Position numbers and translations under genes: made by a program. DNA of 28,698 bases from JAEUSG01 sp964590225. Its GTDB lineage: Bacteria > Fibrobacterota > OXYB2-FULL-49-7 > JAEUSG01. Below are positions 21,912 to 28,698 of this stretch, piece by piece; the stretch's first letter is position 1; each line of letters opens with the position of its first letter. The stretch lies in contig CAZPWS010000038.1 in the NCBI GenBank assembly GCA_964590225.1, forward strand, positions 1-28,698. The letters run 5' to 3'. Under the pieces are notes generated by a model that was not told the origin of the DNA, ran no database searches, and saw nothing but the letters and a program-made list of their open reading frames with translations.

Positions 21912-24900
21912 TTAACAACTGTCATTTTTCTGACTTTTTGATACTTGCCCTGCCTTACCTCTATTTTATAGAAGTATATACCGGAAGAAACTATGCGCCC
22001 ATTATTGGCTTTTCCATTCCATCCAATGGTATAATTGCCGGGAAGTTTTTCTTCGAATAATAGTGTTTTAACAAGTCTGCCACGAATGTCATGAATACTC
22101 ATTACAACATTAAGTTTTTTAGCAACCGAATACTTTCCTGGCACGGAGTATTTTATAACCGTTGATGGGTTAAAAGGATTTGGAAAGTTTTGTCCAAGTT
22201 CAAAGACAAACAATTTATCCACCGTTACGACAACTGTAGTGGGATATCTTTCTACATTACCGTTAATGTCAACCGCCTCAAGGGCATACTCATAAGTTTT
22301 TCCAAGAGCAACTGCCTGATCGATAAAACAATACTCACTCCTTAACTGCGTGGTAAGCTTCCCCATTAGTTCATTCCGCGAGCTATAGTCGGCTATAAGC
22401 GCAAAGGCAGTATCAATTGCAGCAGCACTCTTGCTTAAAACAGTATTACTCATATTACGACGAAGTAAGCGGAAACCACGGTTTTCATGTTCGCTCTCTG
22501 TAACCCATCTAAGCTCAGCAACCCCATTATCGCCAATTCCATAAAAAGAACCCATCTCAACAGCAAGATTATCGTCTCGCCCAATATATATGAGGCAGGG
22601 ACCGTCAATTACTCTGTTAATCTGAACAACAAGATACCCCGAAACACCTGGATTAACAACAGAGATATTTGCCTCTCCCTTAGAGGCGTAGCAAGTGTCT
22701 ATCACCCTTTCGTATTCCGTCAGCAACATAACCTTAGTTGGCGGGTGGGTCCATGTATAACCGTTGATCTTGAATACGGGCATATATCTTGTCAAAGGAG
22801 TAGCATCACTATTGAACCAGAAATAGACCTCGCCATTGTCGCAAATCAGCTCGTAGGCTCCTTCCCTTTCATTAAAACCATCCCCGTTAAGATCGCCGAC
22901 AGCATTAGTTTTAAGAGAACCCGTTCTGAATTTATTTATTATTGAAGGATATTGCTTTTCTACTACCATCTTTTTAATTGAATCAGAGTGGCTAATATCG
23001 TCACGCGAAAAATCGAGATAATAACTTTGCTGAATATTGCTTGTAGAAGAATTCCAACTTGCGTCCGACGCATTATAGAAACTTATGCCAGTGTGAACGC
23101 CAGCGCTTGTTAACCCGCCAACGGAGGAAAAGAGATTTTGACTATAACTATTATCTTCACTTTTGTATCCTAATACGCCAAAGGCCCAGTCGTGCAGGGT
23201 ATTTCGGCCTTCATCTGTAGAATAAAGACCTCCAATTGTAGAATCGTTATTAAATAGAGTACCATTACCATCCTTCGTATGAAAGTTTACAGCATAGTTA
23301 TAAGTACCCGTCGAACTAACAGCATTTGAGCTATCGAATACAACCATTTGGCCTGTGGGATAAACGGTTATTTCCGTCATGGCAGAAGTGTTTCTTGGAT
23401 TCGCGCCGCCATCCGTTATTTCGCGTGGGTTAATTCTGTATCTAATTCTGGTTGTAGTGCTTTCGACCACTGCAAAATCAACAAGTGAACCGCCGGTAAC
23501 ACTGCTTGCGTAATAGGACCATGCACCACCGCCATCCTCTTTTCTTAAGATATTAAAGAGATTTTGCTTTTGTGCATCCTGTGGCAAAAGGTCGTACGAA
23601 GATTTTATCTGAACGCCAGGGTTTGTCGCAGCCGTTTTCATTTGATTAAATAGACCATCTGTACTGTCGGTTCTGGCATTAAACGAAAGAAAAAACTGAT
23701 TGCTCAGGGAATCTTGATTACTAAAGCGGCTATTTTCATCGGCAAAGCGGTCGATATTTTGTACCTCAACCTGCTCCTTCAACCTAAACTTAACAATAAG
23801 GAGAGGAGCTGTTCCTGCGCCATCTTCTGAGCGATACCACTCTGCCGCTCCACTGGTGGTTTTCTCAATTATTATGCCATTGTTTGCAACACCATTAATC
23901 CATTGCTGAACCATGAACTTAACGGGAATAGAAATGGTGTCGTAGTTAGAAGCGGTTCCAGTACACGCAACAGCACTATATATAAGCGATGAAGAATAGG
24001 GCCTGCTTGCAGCCTTATTGGCCCATGCGGTACCAGTAACCCGGTTATCCCAGCAAACCTCTGTTTCATTCCATGTTTCGTTAACTATGTGAACATTTAT
24101 ACCGGTGAGTGCGCCAGCACCAATGGTGTTATTGTACTCAATAAGCTGTATGTATGCCGTATCGATAATTGAACCCATTGGAATCTGACCGGAAGCCGTA
24201 CCAATAAAATTGGTGAAGCTTATAAGCGTTTTTGCGCCGCCTGCTGCCGAAGTATCAGCCACCTGAAGTTTATCACCATTTTTATTTGTTGTAGGGTCTG
24301 ACTTTATTATCATGCAATCAAAAGTGGTGCCATAAGTATCGCCCGCTTTAACCGCAATTTCGTCCTGCGCTCCTGTTACTTTAGAGTAAACCTTGAGCAA
24401 CGGTCTTTCCGGTTTGCGCCATGTTACAGTACCGGTCGCTCCAGTGGTACCGCCTCCATAAGTAACAATTACCTTTGGCGCGTAAAATGGCGAAACCGAT
24501 GCCGCCCCTTCAGAAGAATAAAAGCCCACATCATTGCTTATGGTTCCATCGGGTAAAATTGCAAGCCCTCTTGACGGAAAACCATTAGCCCAGTGCTGCG
24601 CCGCGCTATCGATGCGAAACGCAACCGCTCCGCCAAGCGTATTATTAACGCTGTTTCCCGTACTCATTTCTACTGAGTCAATATCTGGATACGCAGAGCC
24701 ACCTGCACTGTTCCACGCGTAGCTTGTCCGCGAATAATTCCAGTTAGCGGCACCAATATCTCCCCCCTGTAAGCCCGCTGTCCAGCGCTGTCTAACTCTA
24801 ACAGCTTTAGCCGCATCTGCTGCAAGTGCCTCTGTATTACTGCGGTAAAGAACCAGCTCTGCCTTATTCACCTTAGATCCTGCTTTTATTCCAACCGGCC

Positions 24901-27900
24901 CTACCATATCCACCATATCAACAAAAGCATGCTTGCGGGTACCATTTGTTGAGTTGAGATACAAGTTATTAGATGCACCATAATTAAGGGTTGGAGCAGT
25001 CTCAGAGATATAAGTGTCATTTGTTTGGGCGTATGGATCGCCGGAGCCAAACTGTTTTACAATTGTTATAGTGTCAGGGTCATAATAAACTACAAGTTTA
25101 GGCCGCAAAGAAGCCTTAGTGGTATCCTTCGACGCAAAATAAACAGTGCTACCGAGATTAGCGTTAATGTCCGCAACAAGTAAACCGTAATTAAGCAGAC
25201 CAGACACCCAATCCTGAACAAGTGGTGTAATATTCAAACGGGTCCATGTATTTGTGGTTGCTGCCGAAACTGAAACAATATCGGGCTGTCTGTCCGCCAT
25301 GTTAGTAAGCCCAGCACCTGTCCAGTCGGTTGTTCCGCTCTTTGCAGACTGCCAGCTAACGGCTCCAGTAACAGAAGCCACGCCTGTGCCAATGCCCTCT
25401 GTCCACTCTTTTATTACCCTGTACGACTCAACTTCGCCGCTTCCAGAACCGCTCCTGGTCCATAGATAAATAAAGGCGCTATCGACATGGGCTCTCCTTG
25501 GCACCTGCAACTGCGACTCATCACCTGCAAATTGAGGAAAACGGATTAAACTCTTTGAGGTTGTTCCGACTGTTAGCGTTGGAGTAACTCCATAGTTGTA
25601 AGTTGCATTAGAGGAAGACATTAAAGCATCCGCCGTTAATGCATAGCGCCCTCCCCTATTCCCCCACTGAAAAACCCTTTTGCCAACCTCACCCAACGGA
25701 TCGTACTGACAGGCTCCAACATCGTTACCGCCAGCTCTCACCAAACCATAAAAATCAATAATGGGCGCGAACTGGTAAAATTCACCCTTATAAACAATTG
25801 TAGAATCCTTACCAAAGCCTATGCAGGGGCTCTCTTCCTCGATTTTTCCAAATGAGGGACTAGCAAAGTCCAAAGAGACAATTTTAGGATCTCTCTTAAG
25901 TGTATCAACACCGATAAGCGGAGAGCCGCCGATTGTTGTAACATTATCAAGCACAGTCCAGTTGATATATGTATTAAGATTACCTCCATTTACAAGATTG
26001 GTTACATCCTGAATAATATTGTTGATAATAGTGTACTTACTACTGCCGGCAGCATTATTATCCTTAATAAAGTCTGTCCAGCCCGAAACCGTGTTATTAA
26101 CAACTCTTACACCATATGTGGCATACAAATCTGTAGTTATTCCACTTATTGCGCTTGATGTACCCGCTCCCTTAACAAATATATTGTTATAAATATCAAC
26201 AGAGTCTTTTGTTCTTGCGCTATTCGAGGCCGATATAGCTGTTGCAAAAGCAAAGCCGCCGCCGGTATCAAACACACACTCGCTAAATTTTATGCTTCTG
26301 AACGGACCAACTGCCGCAGGGTCGAGATATATCGCATTTTGCGAAGCCATGCTTGGAACAAAGCGGACCCGTTTAAAATGGATATGCGCAACACGGTAAG
26401 GCGAATCGGGAGACTGCAAATAGACAAGTCCAGTAGCTGGTCCTGCGGCTCCGCCCTTAACTACAGCCAAACTCTCCTTTTTTGCATAGTAAGACTGCAC
26501 TATTACCGCCTTTGTCCACGAAGGAAAGGTTTTGGTGGAACCGTTTATACTTAAGACCTCATCATTACCATTGGTATATGGTGATGTAGAAGGCATCAGG
26601 TTTATGACATAGGTGCTGTCGGTAGTTGCAGGAATCAGGTTGTAAGCCGCCTGAATTGTTGTTTTAGCAGTTGCTATTGTACGACCATTGCCGTTATCCC
26701 CATCGTCGTCCACATAGAGATGCACAGTATCCGCATAAACGAGATCGGCATCCCTGTTGTATTCGCACGCTCCAATGTCGGGTAGCCCGCTCCTTATGAT
26801 ACCATAAAAATCAAAATCGGGTACGCCGGTTGTGTCTTTCCCGCCATCGCGCAACGGGCTATCTTTCAGTAATTTTGCAAATCGGCTATTACGCCAATCG
26901 TACGAAAAAACAGGTGAGTTGTTGGTATAATTTTCGTTTTCCAACTTGACGCGGCTTTCACCTCCCGTTGAATAAACAAGGGTCGCACTGTTATTAAAAT
27001 TGCAGTTTACAAGAGTTACTGTATCCGTTACGGCATCGGTACTTACAACGGCTAATAGAGTACTGTCAATAATATTGTTTGCAAAAACAGAACCGGTCAT
27101 TGTATTTGCGAGCGCCGGATTCCAGACCACTCCCATCCTTCTGAACGAATTATTGACTATAACAGTGCTATCGCCTCCGCAACGAATAGCATGACCACTT
27201 TCTGCAGCGGACGAGCCCCTTCTGCCAATAAAAACATTGTTATAAACGGTCAGTTGACGGGAATCGTTGAGGTTTATTGCATATTTTGCCCTGTAAGAAT
27301 CTCTCCGGTCGTCTGTCAAACTATCAAGGTGAAAAACACTATTTTTAACCGTAATATTAGCTGGACAAGAACCGCTTGTGTATGCGATACAAGAGAGGTC
27401 AGGATTTGATGCAGCCCCTCTAAATATTAATCTATCAAACACAACAAAACCTGTAGCTGGCGCAAACACACCAAGTCCGGCAGTAACTGAAGTCGCTGCG
27501 ATTTCTGCCATACTGTCCTTGTCGGGGTAATACGAACGGATGTAAAGCGGTGTATTGGCGTTAAAATCAGGTCTTCCGGTTGTAATTAACGAAATTGTAC
27601 CACTTGCAATGTGAGTACGGGGCAGCAGATTAATGGCATAAACGCTATCAATAGCAGGCTTTGTAAATTGGTCGTAACAGTATTGAATTGTTTTGTATGG
27701 ATAATCTTTTGATTTGCCGTACCCTGACGCATCAGTTCCATACCGGTAATCGACAAAAAAGTTGGCAGTGTCATAACCCACGCACTCGAAGGCGCCAATA
27801 TCCCAAGCGCCCCACTGGCGAATAGTGTCTCTTATGTCTCTTGTAAAGTATTGAGAAAGCCCAACAGAATCTCCTGCGTTACGGGCATCTGAAGCAAAAA

Positions 27901-28698
27901 GGAGCGACAAATCTACTGTAGCAGTATTGGTGTCCAAAAACTGCTTAGATGGGTCTTTAATTATTAATGAATTAACTCCCAGTGCAGTAGCGTCGCTCGA
28001 AAGGTTGTAATTGGAAGCTGCGTTACCATATTGGAAATCATACGCGGCTCCACTACCGGCAACTGAGGTACCCATCGAAATGCAGTTTTTATAAGTTGGT
28101 GTGTTTAGAGCAGTTCCACCATAAAAACCTCTCGCATCAACTGTACCGGAACCATTTGTATGTTTTACATTGTAAGCCACACAGTTTAAAAATTGCACAT
28201 CGCTATTGTTTACGCAAAACCCACTTACAGGCGAAGAACTTTCCGTGCCTGTTATGTTATAGGTAACACAGTTTATAACCTTGTTATAGCTTGTTGTGCT
28301 ACCATCAAAATGAAAGCTGCGCCAATCTCCACTACTCTGACAGTCATGTACAATAAGGTTTTTTAGCGTTATGTATCTAAAATTATCACATTTTATTCCC
28401 ATAGTACCTGAATAGCCCGATCTACCGTAAAATCGTAACCATTCCATTCTTGTGTAATTGTTGTTAATTAAGACCAAGTGATTCTGCAATGTTATTCCCG
28501 CTCCATTTACAGCCACTCCTCCGCCAAATGCCGTGCCATTATGCCGCTGACCCTCGGCAACTGTAAGCCACATAAAATTAGACGCACCAACAGTTGCACC
28601 AGAAAAACTAATGGCAGGAGCATCACCAGTTGGGGCAAAATCACCATCCGCAAAACAAACCCCCTTCTCAACTACCTTCTCTGTAACCAAATCATTAT
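21908..28698 (-). CDS. Giant secreted modular protein, C-terminal part (beta-helix, DNRLRE and T9SS/FlgD-like modules)
   Basis: About 2260 residues, open at the window edge. The first possible start (a TTG at 28690) lies in the middle of a domain, so the N-terminus is missing. Counting from there, residues 1 to about 990 are three right-handed beta-helix units rich in short N-ladder repeats, each closing with a D-(I/V)-GA-(F/C) motif near 297, 640 and 990. About 1013-1637 are three DNRLRE modules (for example NYGVTPTLTVG...LVQDWVSGLLNYGLLV). Near 1933 a Ca-binding-like loop GDLNGDGFNEREGAYE occurs. ELRWVTESEHENRGFRLLRR near 2063 is Fn3-like. From about 2160 the C-terminus is QNFPNPFNPST...IHDIRGRLVKTL...WNGKANNGRIVSSGIYFYKIE, a FlgD-like/type IX sorting module. 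It is probably exported and surface-bound, for adhesion or glycan binding. The export route is inferred from the C-terminal tag. Confidence 0.88.
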   Translation of the reverse strand, partial: NDLVTEKVVEKGVCFADGDFAPTGDAPAISFSGATVGASNFMWLTVAEGQRHNGTAFGGGVAVNGAGITLQNHLVLINNNYTRMEWLRFYGRSGYSGTMGIKCDNFRYITLKNLIVHDCQSSGDWRSFHFDGSTTSYNKVINCVTYNITGTESSSPVSGFCVNNSDVQFLNCVAYNVKHTNGSGTVDARGFYGGTALNTPTYKNCISMGTSVAGSGAAYDFQYGNAASNYNLSSDATALGVNSLIIKDPSKQFLDTNTATVDLSLLFASDARNAGDSVGLSQYFTRDIRDTIRQWGAWDIGAFECVGYDTANFFVDYRYGTDASGYGKSKDYPYKTIQYCYDQFTKPAIDSVYAINLLPRTHIASGTISLITTGRPDFNANTPLYIRSYYPDKDSMAEIAATSVTAGLGVFAPATGFVVFDRLIFRGAASNPDLSCIAYTSGSCPANITVKNSVFHLDSLTDDRRDSYRAKYAINLNDSRQLTVYNNVFIGRRGSSAAESGHAIRCGGDSTVIVNNSFRRMGVVWNPALANTMTGSVFANNIIDSTLLAVVSTDAVTDTVTLVNCNFNNSATLVYSTGGESRVKLENENYTNNSPVFSYDWRNSRFAKLLKDSPLRDGGKDTTGVPDFDFYGIIRSGLPDIGACEYNRDADLVYADTVHLYVDDDGDNGNGRTIATAKTTIQAAYNLIPATTDSTYVINLMPSTSPYTNGNDEVLSINGSTKTFPSWTKAVIVQSYYAKKESLAVVKGGAAGPATGLVYLQSPDSPYRVAHIHFKRVRFVPSMASQNAIYLDPAAVGPFRSIKFSECVFDTGGGFAFATAISASNSARTKDSVDIYNNIFVKGAGTSSAISGITTDLYATYGVRVVNNTVSGWTDFIKDNNAAGSSKYTIINNIIQDVTNLVNGGNLNTYINWTVLDNVTTIGGSPLIGVDTLKRDPKIVSLDFASPSFGKIEEESPCIGFGKDSTIVYKGEFYQFAPIIDFYGLVRAGGNDVGACQYDPLGEVGKRVFQWGNRGGRYALTADALMSSSNATYNYGVTPTLTVGTTSKSLIRFPQFAGDESQLQVPRRAHVDSAFIYLWTRSGSGSGEVESYRVIKEWTEGIGTGVASVTGAVSWQSAKSGTTDWTGAGLTNMADRQPDIVSVSAATTNTWTRLNITPLVQDWVSGLLNYGLLVADINANLGSTVYFASKDTTKASLRPKLVVYYDPDTITIVKQFGSGDPYAQTNDTYISETAPTLNYGASNNLYLNSTNGTRKHAFVDMVDMVGPVGIKAGSKVNKAELVLYRSNTEALAADAAKAVRVRQRWTAGLQGGDIGAANWNYSRTSYAWNSAGGSAYPDIDSVEMSTGNSVNNTLGGAVAFRIDSAAQHWANGFPSRGLAILPDGTISNDVGFYSSEGAASVSPFYAPKVIVTYGGGTTGATGTVTWRKPERPLLKVYSKVTGAQDEIAVKAGDTYGTTFDCMIIKSDPTTNKNGDKLQVADTSAAGGAKTLISFTNFIGTASGQIPMGSIIDTAYIQLIEYNNTIGAGALTGINVHIVNETWNETEVCWDNRVTGTAWANKAASRPYSSSLIYSAVACTGTASNYDTISIPVKFMVQQWINGVANNGIIIEKTTSGAAEWYRSEDGAGTAPLLIVKFRLKEQVEVQNIDRFADENSRFSNQDSLSNQFFLSFNARTDSTDGLFNQMKTAATNPGVQIKSSYDLLPQDAQKQNLFNILRKEDGGGAWSYYASSVTGGSLVDFAVVESTTTRIRYRINPREITDGGANPRNTSAMTEITVYPTGQMVVFDSSNAVSSTGTYNYAVNFHTKDGNGTLFNNDSTIGGLYSTDEGRNTLHDWAFGVLGYKSEDNSYSQNLFSSVGGLTSAGVHTGISFYNASDASWNSSTSNIQQSYYLDFSRDDISHSDSIKKMVVEKQYPSIINKFRTGSLKTNAVGDLNGDGFNEREGAYELICDNGEVYFWFNSDATPLTRYMPVFKINGYTWTHPPTKVMLLTEYERVIDTCYASKGEANISVVNPGVSGYLVVQINRVIDGPCLIYIGRDDNLAVEMGSFYGIGDNGVAELRWVTESEHENRGFRLLRRNMSNTVLSKSAAAIDTAFALIADYSSRNELMGKLTTQLRSEYCFIDQAVALGKTYEYALEAVDINGNVERYPTTVVVTVDKLFVFELGQNFPNPFNPSTVIKYSVPGKYSVAKKLNVVMSIHDIRGRLVKTLLFEEKLPGNYTIGWNGKANNGRIVSSGIYFYKIEVRQGKYQKVRKMTVVK

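Noticed and set aside
22487..22945. A 152-codon open frame on the plus strand
   Set aside because: It is antisense to the giant protein gene, which continues with clear domains through this stretch.
28688..28690. TTG as the true start of the giant gene
   Set aside because: The frame is open beyond it to the window edge, there is no signal peptide, and the sequence there is already inside a repeat-rich domain.
1..28698. tRNA or rRNA genes
   Set aside because: I saw no cloverleaf with the usual conserved loops and no rRNA-like stretch; gene-free regions are short and explained otherwise.

Overview
The window looks like a flagellin-glycosylation and surface-polysaccharide locus from a free-swimming bacterium that also secretes large modular surface proteins. 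Two features point to the FCB superphylum, possibly flagellated Fibrobacterota (Chitinivibrionia-like): a giant protein ending in a type IX secretion/FlgD-like C-terminal module with the motif QNFPNPFNPST, and short core-only flagellins encoded close by. This placement is inference from protein style only; there is no rRNA or other marker in the window.

Bases 1-13442 (minus strand) form one tightly packed operon. In transcription order it encodes a TPR/zinc-ribbon protein, a putative GT-B glycosyltransferase, a NodU-type carbamoyltransferase, a HisH-like glutaminase, a HisF-like ammonia-channel partner, a WbpG/WbuX N-acetyl-sugar amidotransferase, a radical SAM/SPASM protein, a hexapeptide acyltransferase, a GAF/HD-GYP phosphodiesterase, a GT4 and a GT9 glycosyltransferase, and the first codons of a further membrane-like protein. 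Neighbours overlap or lie within about 30 bases of each other. The amidotransferase trio is the known machinery for turning an N-acetyl group on a nucleotide-activated sugar into an acetamidino group.

Bases 13512-16494 (plus strand) hold a divergent pair: a double-domain GT2 glycosyltransferase with a C-terminal TPR, and PseB, the first enzyme of pseudaminic acid synthesis. Next, on the minus strand, come a broken formylglycine-generating-enzyme-like gene (16485-17214) and two tandem, about 90 percent identical flagellin genes. Each flagellin gene has a sigma-28-type promoter, a strong ribosome binding site and a stem-loop terminator. The layout suggests that the sugar genes build and attach a modified nonulosonic-acid-type glycan to these flagellins, but the other Pse enzymes are not in the window.

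Bases 19567-21890 (plus strand) look like an accessory island inserted between minus-strand genes. It holds an AAA_14/DUF4143 ATPase, a run of three consecutive hairpins, and a Phd-type antitoxin/PIN toxin pair that is richer in G+C. The toxin-antitoxin block is bounded by a perfect 21-base direct repeat. The second repeat copy contains the stop codon of the next gene.

Bases 21908-28698 (minus strand) encode the last 2260 or so residues of a giant secreted protein: three right-handed beta-helix modules, three DNRLRE modules, a Ca-binding-like loop and the C-terminal sorting/FlgD-like module. Its N-terminus lies outside the window.
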